Source: Blautia parvula (lineage in GTDB: Bacteria > Bacillota > Clostridia > Lachnospirales > Lachnospiraceae). From it: 64,000 nucleotides of DNA. The DNA is taken from assembly GCF_020215665.1 (NCBI RefSeq), contig NZ_CP084061.1:4431001-4495000 (forward strand), in the 5' to 3' direction. Numbering within the stretch: the stretch's first letter is position 1; every line of letters starts with the position of its first letter. A program made the translations under genes and the position numbers. Below the pieces are notes generated by a model. That model was not told the DNA's origin, ran no database searches, and saw nothing but the letters and a program-made list of their open reading frames with translations. This document shows, piece after piece, positions 1-8,236 of this stretch.

Positions 1-239
1 ACAGAGGGATATATGAGAAAGGCATGAGGATACCGGAAGATGTGGCTGTTCTTGGGATTGATAATATAACATTAGGCGAATTTTATTATCCTCCTATTTC
101 CACTGTCGCTCAGGATTTTAAACAGCTTGCAAAATGCTGTATTGATTTTGTGGTAGGAGAGATAGAAGAAGGTAAAAAAGAGGATGCAAGAAAGATATTT
201 AAATTTCCGACAGAGATTATTGAAAGAAAATCTACATAA
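1..239 (+). CDS. LacI-family transcriptional regulator, C-terminal fragment
   Basis: The reading frame is open from the left edge (frame of base 3), so only about the last 79 residues are present. The segment beginning GMRIPEDVAVLGIDN and followed by a PPISTVAQDF stretch is the standard end of the periplasmic-binding-protein-like effector domain of LacI/GalR repressors. The DNA-binding domain lies outside the window. It ends 84 bases before the first gene of the sugar operon, and paired palindromes lie in that gap, so it is the probable local regulator of that operon. In E. coli the ycj cluster also has a LacI-type regulator (YcjW), placed downstream. The family call is firm; the target is inferred from position. 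Confidence 0.85.
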   Translation, partial: RGIYEKGMRIPEDVAVLGIDNITLGEFYYPPISTVAQDFKQLAKCCIDFVVGEIEEGKKEDARKIFKFPTEIIERKST

Positions 240-276
240 TACCATAAAAAAGGAAGGAGATACTTCCTTCCATAAT

Positions 277-307
277 GACAACGTTGTCTTTTAGTGACAA
301 CGTTGTC
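277..307. promoter_or_regulatory. Tandem palindromic operators before the ycj-like operon
   Basis: The perfect 12-bp palindrome GACAACGTTGTC occurs twice, at 277-288 and 296-307, with 19 bp between centres (nearly two helical turns). The central CG and the palindromic form are typical of LacI/GalR operators. They lie directly upstream of the AAGGAG ribosome binding site (311-316) of the first operon gene, so a bound repressor would block elongation or the promoter. The LacI-type gene ending at 239 is the obvious candidate ligand-responsive repressor. A short hairpin (GGAAG/CTTCC) at about 252-270 separates the two genes. Confidence 0.75.
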
Positions 308-322
308 AGAAAGGAGAAAAAT

Positions 323-2005
323 ATGAACCTGGAAACAAAGGCAAGACAGAGGCTGGCCGTCATCTATAAAGACGACGGAAAAATAAGCGAAGCCTGGGAC
401 AAAATTTCCCGTCAGCTGCAAAAGTATCAGCCGGCGGAAGAAAAAGGAAAGAAGTTAACCCAGAGAGATAGTATTTTGATCACATACGGAGATACTATCA
501 CCAAAAAGGGAGAACCGGGTCTTCAGGTACTTCATAAATTTTTGGAAGACTTTGTGGGGGATGCGGTGACGAATGTACATCTGCTCCCAATGTATCCCTA
601 TACATCAGATGACGGATTTTCTGTGGTGGATTACAGAAGCATCAATCCGGAACTGGGTGACTGGGAGGATATATCCGCACTATCTGAAAATTACGGGCTG
701 ATGTTTGACGCGGTGATCAACCATATATCCAAAAGCAGTGAATGGTTCAGCCGTTATCTGGAATGCGAGGCACCTTACAGAGATTATTTTATCACCTGTG
801 ATCCAAATGCGGATTACAGCACAGTGACCAGGCCAAGAGCACTTCCTCTTCTGACGGCCTTTCACACAAAGGAGGGGGAAAAGCATGTATGGACAACCTT
901 CAGTGAAGACCAGATCGACCTGAATTTTGAATGTCCCGATGTGCTTGCGGAGGTTCTCGATATTCTGGTCATGTACGCAAAGGCAGGGGCAAAATTTATA
1001 CGGCTGGATGCCATTGGGTTTATGTGGAAACAGCTTGGAACAACCTGTATGCATCTGCCGGAAACACATGAGCTTATCAAACTCATGAAGGATGTGCTGC
1101 AGGAATACGCACCGGGCACAAAACTGATCACAGAGACAAATGTTCCCCATGCGGATAATATCAGTTATTTCGGCAATGGGGAGGATGAAGCTGATCTGGT
1201 TTACCAGTTTCCGCTGCCGCCGCTCACCATGTATTCCCTCTTAAAGGGAGATGCATCCATTCTCAGTTCCTGGATGGCAGGCCTCAAACTTCCAGGCAGC
1301 AGGGTAACATATTTTAATTTTCTTAGTTCCCATGACGGAATCGGGGTGAGACCCACTGAGGGTATCCTGAGTGACGAAGACAGACAGTTTCTTGTGGAGG
1401 CGGCTCTTAAAAACGGAGGCAGGGTTTCTTATAAAGATAACGGAGACGGGACCAAAAGCCCTTACGAGCTGAATATCAATTATCAGGATGCCCTGGCAGG
1501 ACCCGATGAGTCAGACGAGGAACGGATTGGAAAATTCCTGGCAGCAGAGACTATTTTACTTTCCATGCAGGGTGTTCCCGGTATTTATATCCACAGCCTG
1601 CTGGGTTCCAGAAACGATTATTCCGGTATGACCACATCGGATATCCCCAGAAGGATCAACCGGGAGAAGATAGATTATGATTATCTGAAGCAGCAGTTAG
1701 ACGGAAAGACAAACAGAAGCAGGATCTTTCATGAAATGCGCAGAAGACTCCGGATCAGAAACGGGGAGAGCGCATTTTCACCGGAGGCAGAACAGGAGGT
1801 CATGGACCTGGATCCGAGAGTTCTGGCACTGAAACGTGAGAACAGGGAAACAGGAGAGATCATTTACGCGCTGATAAATGTATCCTCCCATAATGTTGAA
1901 CTGAATCTTCCGCACATCTGCGGAAAGGACCTGCTCTTTGATAAAGAGATACAGGAAAAAATCAGCATGGTACCATATGGTACAGTCTGGCTGAAGAAAC
2001 AGTGA
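323..2005 (+). CDS. ycjM: GH13_18 glucoside phosphorylase (sucrose/glucosylglycerate phosphorylase type)
   Basis: A 560-residue cytoplasmic enzyme of the GH13 subfamily 18 phosphorylases, which cleave an alpha-glucoside with phosphate to give alpha-glucose 1-phosphate. The nucleophile is seen in FIRLDAIGF (Asp229) and the acid/base in ITETNVPH (Glu271); the early VTNVHLLPMYPY and FDAVINHIS blocks are the usual GH13 regions. Length is nearer to E. coli YcjM, a glucosylglycerate phosphorylase, than to the ~490-residue sucrose phosphorylases. The start at 323 follows AAGGAG at 311; a longer frame from 275 would run through the operators and is not preferred. First gene of an operon matching ycjMNOPQRSTU. 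The true acceptor (sucrose, glucosylglycerate or another) cannot be told from sequence alone. Confidence 0.88.
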   Translation: MNLETKARQRLAVIYKDDGKISEAWDKISRQLQKYQPAEEKGKKLTQRDSILITYGDTITKKGEPGLQVLHKFLEDFVGDAVTNVHLLPMYPYTSDDGFSVVDYRSINPELGDWEDISALSENYGLMFDAVINHISKSSEWFSRYLECEAPYRDYFITCDPNADYSTVTRPRALPLLTAFHTKEGEKHVWTTFSEDQIDLNFECPDVLAEVLDILVMYAKAGAKFIRLDAIGFMWKQLGTTCMHLPETHELIKLMKDVLQEYAPGTKLITETNVPHADNISYFGNGEDEADLVYQFPLPPLTMYSLLKGDASILSSWMAGLKLPGSRVTYFNFLSSHDGIGVRPTEGILSDEDRQFLVEAALKNGGRVSYKDNGDGTKSPYELNINYQDALAGPDESDEERIGKFLAAETILLSMQGVPGIYIHSLLGSRNDYSGMTTSDIPRRINREKIDYDYLKQQLDGKTNRSRIFHEMRRRLRIRNGESAFSPEAEQEVMDLDPRVLALKRENRETGEIIYALINVSSHNVELNLPHICGKDLLFDKEIQEKISMVPYGTVWLKKQ

Positions 2006-2094
2006 TTGTTGCAGAAAGGCGGCGTCCGAATTGTTTTAAGACGGTCTTTTTGACACAAATAAATAATGAGAATTCAAAAAAAGGAGAAAAAATT

Positions 2095-3417
2095 ATGAAG
2101 AAAAAAGCATTGTGTGTATTACTGGCAGCAGCCATGGTTTCCACCTTTACAGCAGGCTGCGGAAGCAGCGGAAGCGGCAAAGAAGAAGCGAAAGGTGACA
2201 GCAAAAGCGGTAAGGTAAAGATTCAGTTCATGCACCAGCAGGTAGAACAGGAACGGCAGGATGTGGTGCAGGCGATTATCGACGATTTTGAGAAGGCAAA
2301 TGAAAACATTGAAGTGGAGTCCATCCCGGTAAATGAGGATGACTACGATTCTAAGATTGTAGCTCTCGGAGGAAGCGGCGAACTTCCGGCCATCATTGAA
2401 TACAGCCAGGACCAGGCAAAAACAAGTGTGTCAAATCAGTTTACAAATCTGGATGCGGTGAAAGAAGTCATTGACCAGAAGGGAGAGGATTCCTTCTACG
2501 AAGGTGCGCTGGATGTGACAAAGACAGAGGACGGAAGCGGATATGTAGGTGTTCCAATCTGCAGCTGGGTACAGGGAATCTGGGTCAACACAGCGATGCT
2601 TCAGGAAAAAGGACTGGAGCTGCCGGAAAACTGGGATGATATCCTGGAAGTGGCTGCAGCATTCAATGACCAGGCCAACAAAAAATACGGCATTGCTCTT
2701 CCCACATCAGAGTCAGCCTTTACAGAGCAGGTATTTTCACAGTACGCTCTGTCCAATGACGCAAACGTATTTGACAAAGATAAAAATGTTACGGTAAATA
2801 CACCGGAAATGAAAGAAGCAGTGGAATTCTACAAAGAGCTGGCATCTTACTCCATGCCGGGCTCCACAGAAGTTGCAGATGTAAAAGATGCTTTTGTCGG
2901 AAAGAACACACCGATGGCAATGTACTCCACCTATATTTTAAACGCAGTGAAGGAAGCCGGATTTGCTGAGGACCTGGCACTGGTTCTGCCGAACAAGAAA
3001 GAGCCTGTTTCTTACGGCTGTATCACAGTTCTGGGTATTGCTGACGGTATGGAGGACGCAGAAACAGATGCTGCCAAGAAATTTGTCTCTTTCCTTCTGG
3101 AAAAAGAGAATAATATCAATTGGCTGAACATGGCACCGGGCGGAATCCAGCCGGTATTAAAAGAAGTGAGTGATGATGCTGCCTACACCGATATGGAAGA
3201 GCGTAAGGCATTCGCAGGATTAAACGATGATATCGCAGCAGCAGTTGACAGCCTTCAGCTCTTTGGTACTGTTGACGGAAAGAATTTTACAGAGATGGGC
3301 GATGTGACAAACACAGGTGCTATCAGCAAAATGATCAACAATGTGGTTGTACAGAACGCTGACATTGACAAAGAACTTGAAACTGCACAGGAAGCAGTTG
3401 AAAAACTGATCAAATAA
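2095..3417 (+). CDS. ycjN: ABC sugar-binding lipoprotein (ycjN position)
   Basis: A 440-residue extracellular solute-binding protein of family 1. It opens with a lipoprotein signal peptide whose lipobox ends TAGC at about residue 19, followed by a Gly/Ser/Lys-rich linker. The body has the SBP pattern (IQFMHQQVEQERQDVVQAII, GVPICSWVQGIWVNTAML). The start at 2095 follows AAGGAG at about 2081; a longer frame to 2002 overlaps the previous gene and lacks a signal peptide. It lies between the phosphorylase and two permease genes, so it should deliver the glycoside handled by this operon. No ATPase gene is present in the operon, so a shared MsmK-type ATPase probably energises the importer (inference). 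Confidence 0.9.
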   Translation: MKKKALCVLLAAAMVSTFTAGCGSSGSGKEEAKGDSKSGKVKIQFMHQQVEQERQDVVQAIIDDFEKANENIEVESIPVNEDDYDSKIVALGGSGELPAIIEYSQDQAKTSVSNQFTNLDAVKEVIDQKGEDSFYEGALDVTKTEDGSGYVGVPICSWVQGIWVNTAMLQEKGLELPENWDDILEVAAAFNDQANKKYGIALPTSESAFTEQVFSQYALSNDANVFDKDKNVTVNTPEMKEAVEFYKELASYSMPGSTEVADVKDAFVGKNTPMAMYSTYILNAVKEAGFAEDLALVLPNKKEPVSYGCITVLGIADGMEDAETDAAKKFVSFLLEKENNINWLNMAPGGIQPVLKEVSDDAAYTDMEERKAFAGLNDDIAAAVDSLQLFGTVDGKNFTEMGDVTNTGAISKMINNVVVQNADIDKELETAQEAVEKLIK

Positions 3418-3494
3418 AGGAAAAGAGATGCTGTGCGGGCGGCGGACTGTCCGCCTGTACAGCAGCCTTTGATAAGAGCAGAAAGGGGAAAGGA

Positions 3495-4382
3495 ATGAAG
3501 TCCAAAAAGAAAAAACTGGGCGGAAATGATACCAGATTTGCTTATGCCCTGCTGGCACCAAGTCTGATCCTGCTGGTATTGCTGATAGGCTATCCAATGA
3601 TCTACAATATTGTGATCAGTTTCCAGGATGTGCCCATCAATCCCAGAATGGCGTCAGAGTTTGTGGGGCTTGATAATTTTAAGGCTGTATTTCAGGATAA
3701 AAGCTTCTACCAGTCCGTATTTGTCACCCTGATCTTCACCGTTCTGGTAACTGCAGTAAGTACCGCGTTCGGTCTGGCTATCGCAGTATTCATGAACCGG
3801 GAGTTTGTGGGTAAAAAGCTTGTAAATTCAATTATTATTCTGTCTTACGTGGTTCCGGCTGTGTGTCTTATTTTCGCATGGCGTTATATGTTCAACAATA
3901 TTTATGGTATCATTAACTATATCATAGTGGATGTGCTCAAGCTGGCAGATGAGGTTCCGTTATGGTTTGACCAGCCGGCAAGTGCGTTTATCCTTGTCAC
4001 TATATTTGCTATATGGAAATTCTATCCGTATGCATACATGTCCTTTGTGGCGATCCTGCAGTCTGTGGACAAGAGCCTGTATGAGGCTGCTGACATGGAT
4101 GGAGCTACCTCATGGCAGAAGTTCCTGGCAGTTACATATCCTGCCATCAAACCAACACTGGTAACAGTAGTCAGCCTGAGGACAATCTGGGTATTCTACA
4201 TTTATACGGAAGTATATCTCCTGACAAAACAGGTAAATGTACTGGGTGTATACCTGTACGATATGGCTTTTGCCACACATGATTTCGGCAAGGCAGCAGC
4301 CATTTCCATTGTATTGTTCGTGGTGATCTTCAGCCTTGTTATGCTGATCAGAAAGAAGGTGCTGAGAGTTGAAGAAGATTAA
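3495..4382 (+). CDS. ycjO: ABC sugar transporter permease, MalF/UgpA type (ycjO position)
   Basis: A 295-residue inner-membrane permease with about six transmembrane segments, the first at residues ~15-35 (FAYALLAPSLILLVLLIGYPM). The EAA loop that contacts the ATPase is visible as LYEAADMDGATSWQKFLAVTYP near residue 197. A GGGGAAAGGA ribosome binding site precedes the ATG. It overlaps the next permease by 14 bases, indicating translational coupling. With its partner it forms the channel of the sugar importer. Confidence 0.92.
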   Translation: MKSKKKKLGGNDTRFAYALLAPSLILLVLLIGYPMIYNIVISFQDVPINPRMASEFVGLDNFKAVFQDKSFYQSVFVTLIFTVLVTAVSTAFGLAIAVFMNREFVGKKLVNSIIILSYVVPAVCLIFAWRYMFNNIYGIINYIIVDVLKLADEVPLWFDQPASAFILVTIFAIWKFYPYAYMSFVAILQSVDKSLYEAADMDGATSWQKFLAVTYPAIKPTLVTVVSLRTIWVFYIYTEVYLLTKQVNVLGVYLYDMAFATHDFGKAAAISIVLFVVIFSLVMLIRKKVLRVEED

Positions 4383-5214
4383 GAGAAAAACATTAAAAGA
4401 GATATTTTTCTATGTGAGAGTAGTATTGCTGGTTGTGATCCTGCTGTTCCCATTCCTCATCATGCTCAGCGTGTCCATAAAATCCACAGCGGAAACCATT
4501 GCGTATCCGCCTACGGTCATTCCGAAGACATGGACCTTCCAGCACTTTATTGATATTTTTGATCCGGGTATTTTCCCGTATCTGAAATACTTTGGAAACA
4601 GTCTGTATATTGCCCTGACGGTCTCCGTACTGGCTGTATTTCTGGGGATCCTGGGCGGGTATGCGCTTTCAAAGCTGAAATTCAAAGGAAAAAAGGGAAT
4701 CAGCGAAATGTTTTTCCTGGTTTATATGTTTTCCGGGATTCTGCTTATCGTTCCCTTGTTCCGTATGCTCTCTGCCATCGGGTTAAAGAACAGCAGAGAG
4801 GCTGTAATTGTGTGTATGATCATCCAGACACTTCCCACAGCCATCTATATGACAAGAAGTTATTTTGACACTATACCGAAAGAACTGGAGGAGGCAGGAA
4901 GAGTGGATGGCCTCAGCAAGATGGGCATTATCTTCCGCATCATTGTTCCGCTTTCTATTTCAGGACTGATATCTGTATTCGTTTACGCATTTATGATCGC
5001 ATGGAATGATGTGCTTTTTGCATCCATATTCATTGACTCCCCGGATATGATGACGATTCCGATCGGACTCAACTCCCTGTTCAATACACCGGATTACGTA
5101 TGGGGAAGAATGATGGCGGCATCTTTGGTTACCTCGCTCCCTGTAGTGATCATGTATGGATTCAGCCAGAGACTGATCAAGGGCGGCAGAACTGACGGCG
5201 GTGTAAAAGGTTAA
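4369..5214 (+). CDS. ycjP: ABC sugar transporter permease, MalG/UgpE type (ycjP position)
   Basis: A 281-residue permease with six predicted membrane helices. The EAA motif is ELEEAGRVDGLSKMGIIFR around residue 165-183. Translation starts at a TTG codon inside the end of the preceding permease gene; AGAAGGTG a few bases upstream can serve as the ribosome binding site, and no in-frame ATG lies early enough to keep the first helix. It partners the upstream permease; the coupling overlap of 14 bases suggests equal synthesis. Confidence 0.9.
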   Translation: MKKIKRKTLKEIFFYVRVVLLVVILLFPFLIMLSVSIKSTAETIAYPPTVIPKTWTFQHFIDIFDPGIFPYLKYFGNSLYIALTVSVLAVFLGILGGYALSKLKFKGKKGISEMFFLVYMFSGILLIVPLFRMLSAIGLKNSREAVIVCMIIQTLPTAIYMTRSYFDTIPKELEEAGRVDGLSKMGIIFRIIVPLSISGLISVFVYAFMIAWNDVLFASIFIDSPDMMTIPIGLNSLFNTPDYVWGRMMAASLVTSLPVVIMYGFSQRLIKGGRTDGGVKG

Positions 5215-5233
5215 GGAAAAGAGGAGAACTGAC

Positions 5234-6298
5234 ATGAAAAAATTAGTGGCTACAGCACCCAGAGTTGCTGAACTGAAAGACTATACAGACAGAGAGATAA
5301 ACAGTAATGAAGTAAAGATAAAGGTGGAGTTCGCAGCTCCCAAACATGGCACTGAGCTGGCGGATTTCCGCGGCACCACTCCTTTTATTGACGGGAAATT
5401 CGATGAGGAGTGGAGGGTTTTCACAGAGCGGGGTGAAGATGAACCCAGAGGTATTGAATTTGGAGACCTGGCACTTGGAAATATGTTCGTTGGAACGATC
5501 GTAGAAAAGGGCGCAGATGTTACAGAGTATGAAGTGGGTGACCGCGTATGCTCCTACGGACCCATTAAAGAGACCCAGATCGTAAATGCAGTGGACAATT
5601 ACAAGCTCAGAAAAATGAGTAAAGAGGCATCCGCGAAGAATGCGGTCTGCTATGACCCTGCACAGTTTGCGCTGAGCGGAATCCGGGATGCGGATGTTCG
5701 CCCGGGCGACCGTGTTGTGGTGATCGGGCTCGGCGCCATCGGACAGATTGCCCTGCAGTTTGCGGCAAAGATCGGTGCCACCACAGTGATCGGTATTGAC
5801 CCCATTGCGAAGAGAAGAGAAATCGCAGAAAAACACGGCGCACATTACACCATTGATTCCATGAGCTGCGACGCCGGAATGGAGATCAAGAAGCTGACGG
5901 ATAAAAAGGGTGCTGATGTTATTATCGAGACAAGCGGTAATGTACATGCCCTGCAGTCCGCGCTGAAAGGTCTGGCTTATAACGGAACCATCGCTTATGT
6001 GGCATTTGCAAAACCATTCCCTGCAGGCCTGTGGCTTGGGCAGGAGGCACACTTCAATTACGGCAAGATCATTTTCTCCCGTGCCTGCAGTGAGCCGAAC
6101 CCGGAATATCCGCGCTGGGACAGACACAGAATCGAAGATGTGTGCTGGGAGCTTCTTATGAACGGTTATCTTGACTGTGATGACATTATTTATCCGGTAG
6201 TACCCTTTGACAAATGCGCGGAAGGATTCTGCTATTACGTTGACCAGCATCCGGAAGAGAGCATTAAACTGGGTGTAGACTTTACAGGGAGGGAATAA
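5234..6298 (+). CDS. ycjQ: MDR-type NAD-dependent sugar dehydrogenase (YcjQ-like)
   Basis: A 354-residue medium-chain dehydrogenase. The Rossmann part carries VVVIGLGAIGQIALQF followed by an acidic GIDP turn at the end of the second strand, which favours NAD. The usual catalytic Cys of zinc alcohol dehydrogenases (C-G-T-D-x-H) is not present; the equivalent stretch reads APKHGTELADFRG. In E. coli, YcjQ oxidises C3 of D-gulosides and works with YcjR and YcjS to turn gulosides into glucosides. The neighbouring genes here are homologues of the same partners in the same order, so that role is the best inference. It begins 19 bases after the permease. Confidence 0.82.
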   Translation: MKKLVATAPRVAELKDYTDREINSNEVKIKVEFAAPKHGTELADFRGTTPFIDGKFDEEWRVFTERGEDEPRGIEFGDLALGNMFVGTIVEKGADVTEYEVGDRVCSYGPIKETQIVNAVDNYKLRKMSKEASAKNAVCYDPAQFALSGIRDADVRPGDRVVVIGLGAIGQIALQFAAKIGATTVIGIDPIAKRREIAEKHGAHYTIDSMSCDAGMEIKKLTDKKGADVIIETSGNVHALQSALKGLAYNGTIAYVAFAKPFPAGLWLGQEAHFNYGKIIFSRACSEPNPEYPRWDRHRIEDVCWELLMNGYLDCDDIIYPVVPFDKCAEGFCYYVDQHPEESIKLGVDFTGRE

Positions 6299-6299
6299 T

Positions 6300-7091
6300 A
6301 TGCTGTTAGGAACACAGGATAAGGATTTTTTTCCGGAAGACCTGATTGAAAAATTCAAATTCGTAAAAAATATGGGATTTGAATGTTTTGAGATAGACGG
6401 AAAAGTGCTGACAGACAATGTAGAAACAGTAAAACAGGCCATTAAAGAGTCAGGTCTTCCCGTGTCCAGCGCCTGCGGCGGCTACAGAGGCTGGATCGGG
6501 GACTTTATAGAGGAGCGCAGGGAGAATGGTGTGGAGGATTTAAAAGAGATCATCCGTGCCTTGAAGGAAGTAGGGGGAACCGGTGTTGTGGTACCTGCTG
6601 CCTGGGGTATGTTCACTTTCCGTCTTCCGCCGATGGTATCTCCCAGAAGCCATGAAGGGGATGTTAAGGCTATTTTGAAATCACTTTCAGAGCTGGAGCC
6701 TGTGGCAAAGGAGAATGGGATCTACATTTACCTGGAACCTTTGAACCGTTATCAGGACCATATGCTGAACACCCTGCAGGATGCCATGGATATTATCCAC
6801 AGGGGCGGCTTTGAGATGGTCAAGATCACGGCTGACTTTTATCATATGGCCATCGAAGAGGATGATATCTCCCGCTCTCTTACAGAGTTCAGGGATGTGA
6901 TCGGACATATCCACATTGCGGAGAACCACAGATATCAGCCTGGTACCGGGTCCATTGACTGGAACAGGCATATGCAGACTTTAAAGAATATAGGATATGA
7001 GGGCGCTGTTGTAAATGAAGGAAGGATCCGCGGGGATGATCCGCTGGAGGTATATCAGAAATCCGTTGATTTTATGAAGCAGTTTCTGTAA
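6300..7091 (+). CDS. ycjR: Sugar epimerase/isomerase, TIM barrel (YcjR-like)
   Basis: A 263-residue AP-endonuclease-2/xylose-isomerase-like TIM barrel. Metal ligands of this family are visible as the acidic and His residues in IYLEPLNRYQDH (about 146), ITADFYHMAIEE (about 178), GHIHIAENHR (about 203) and AVVNEGRI (about 240). E. coli YcjR is a C4 epimerase acting on 3-keto-gulosides, and the gene lies between dehydrogenases in both organisms. It begins 1 base after the preceding stop codon, so the pair is translationally linked. A hairpin follows it. Confidence 0.82.
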   Translation: MLLGTQDKDFFPEDLIEKFKFVKNMGFECFEIDGKVLTDNVETVKQAIKESGLPVSSACGGYRGWIGDFIEERRENGVEDLKEIIRALKEVGGTGVVVPAAWGMFTFRLPPMVSPRSHEGDVKAILKSLSELEPVAKENGIYIYLEPLNRYQDHMLNTLQDAMDIIHRGGFEMVKITADFYHMAIEEDDISRSLTEFRDVIGHIHIAENHRYQPGTGSIDWNRHMQTLKNIGYEGAVVNEGRIRGDDPLEVYQKSVDFMKQFL

Positions 7092-7129
7092 AAAACACCG
7101 CCGGCGTCTCAGGATGCCGACGGTGTTTT
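7092..7129 (+). terminator. Hairpin inside the ycj-like operon
   Basis: The arms 7092-7105 and 7116-7129 (AAAACACCG.CGGC paired with GCCG.CGGTGTTTT) form a stable stem with one mismatch, ending in a short T4 run. It separates the ycjR- and ycjS-like genes, the only gap of more than 40 bases in the distal operon. It could act as a weak terminator or as a processing/stability element that lowers expression of the distal genes. Confidence 0.6.
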
Positions 7130-7154
7130 CTCTGCCCTCAAGAGGAGGATAAAG

Positions 7155-8198
7155 ATGGATAAATTGAAGATGGCGATCATTGGTTCCGGCCAGATTGCCA
7201 GGGTGACACATATACCAAATTATCAAAGCATGGAAAATGTAGAGCTGGTGGGAATTTGTGATACCAACCCTGACGCTGCGAAGGCAGTGGCAGAGCAGTT
7301 TGGGATTGCGCGGTATTTCGGAAATCATCTGGAAATGCTGTCTGAGCTTCGGCCGGATGCGGTGACAATCTGCGTGCCCAATAAATTCCACTGTCAGATC
7401 ACACTGGACGCGCTGGAGGCAGGCTGTCATGTATTATGTGAAAAGCCACCTGCCATAACTGTTCAGGAGGCACAGGCCATGGAAAAAAAGGCGGAAGAAA
7501 AGAAGCTGCTTCTGTCTTACGGGTTTCATTTCCGGCACAGTGAGCAGACTGCATTTTTGAAAGAGAAGATTCTGGCGGGGGATTTTGGTACCATTTATAA
7601 TACGAACGTGCAGTGGCACAGAAGAAGAGGAATTCCCGGCTGGGGTAATTTTACCAATAAAGCTATGCAGGGAGGCGGCCCGCTGATTGATATCGGGGCA
7701 CATATGCTGGACTGTGCGCTCTATCTTCTGGGATATCCGCAGATTTCTTACGTGTGTGCTTCTTCCAGTGACAGAATCGGAAAAAGAGGCGGCCAGGGCC
7801 TTATGGGAACATGGGACGGTGGACGCTTTACCGTGGAGGACGGACTCTTTGGGTTTATACATTTTGCTGATGGAACCAGTATGAGTCTGGAAACATCCTT
7901 TGCCATTAATATGAAAGAACGTGATCTGAGGAAAATACAGTTATACGGAGATAAGCTGGGCGCAAACGTATTTCCTCTTGAAATATACGGGGAAGAACAG
8001 GGACAGCTTACGGACAAAAGTTTTCCGTTCATGGAGATGAGGGACTGGCACAGAGACAGTGAGGAGAACTTTGTAAAAGCCTGTCTTGGCAGGGAGCCGC
8101 TGCTGGTCACAGCCGAGCAGGGGACATATGTTCAGCGTGTGATCGGGGCATTATACAAAGCAGCCGAAAGCGGCATGCCTTATATATGGCAGGAATAG
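7155..8198 (+). CDS. ycjS: Gfo/Idh/MocA-family sugar dehydrogenase (YcjS-like)
   Basis: A 347-residue oxidoreductase. The N-terminal Rossmann motif is AIIGSGQIARVTHIPNY, the family's CEKPPA motif (usually EKP) is near residue 96, and the C-terminal alpha/beta substrate domain includes GGGPLIDIGAHMLDCALYLLG with the catalytic-region Asp and His. E. coli YcjS is a D-glucoside 3-dehydrogenase that interconverts glucosides and 3-keto-glucosides. AGAGGAGG upstream gives a strong ribosome binding site. It should complete the guloside-to-glucoside path with the YcjQ- and YcjR-like proteins (inference from synteny). Confidence 0.85.
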   Translation: MDKLKMAIIGSGQIARVTHIPNYQSMENVELVGICDTNPDAAKAVAEQFGIARYFGNHLEMLSELRPDAVTICVPNKFHCQITLDALEAGCHVLCEKPPAITVQEAQAMEKKAEEKKLLLSYGFHFRHSEQTAFLKEKILAGDFGTIYNTNVQWHRRRGIPGWGNFTNKAMQGGGPLIDIGAHMLDCALYLLGYPQISYVCASSSDRIGKRGGQGLMGTWDGGRFTVEDGLFGFIHFADGTSMSLETSFAINMKERDLRKIQLYGDKLGANVFPLEIYGEEQGQLTDKSFPFMEMRDWHRDSEENFVKACLGREPLLVTAEQGTYVQRVIGALYKAAESGMPYIWQE

Positions 8199-8236
8199 CT
8201 GACGGACGGCTGACAGATGGGAGAGGAAGAGACAGA

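Noticed and set aside
5243-6442. 399-codon open frame on the minus strand opposite the YcjQ-like gene
   Set aside because: It lies wholly antisense to a well-supported dehydrogenase gene, has no ribosome binding site, and its translation has no recognisable domain.
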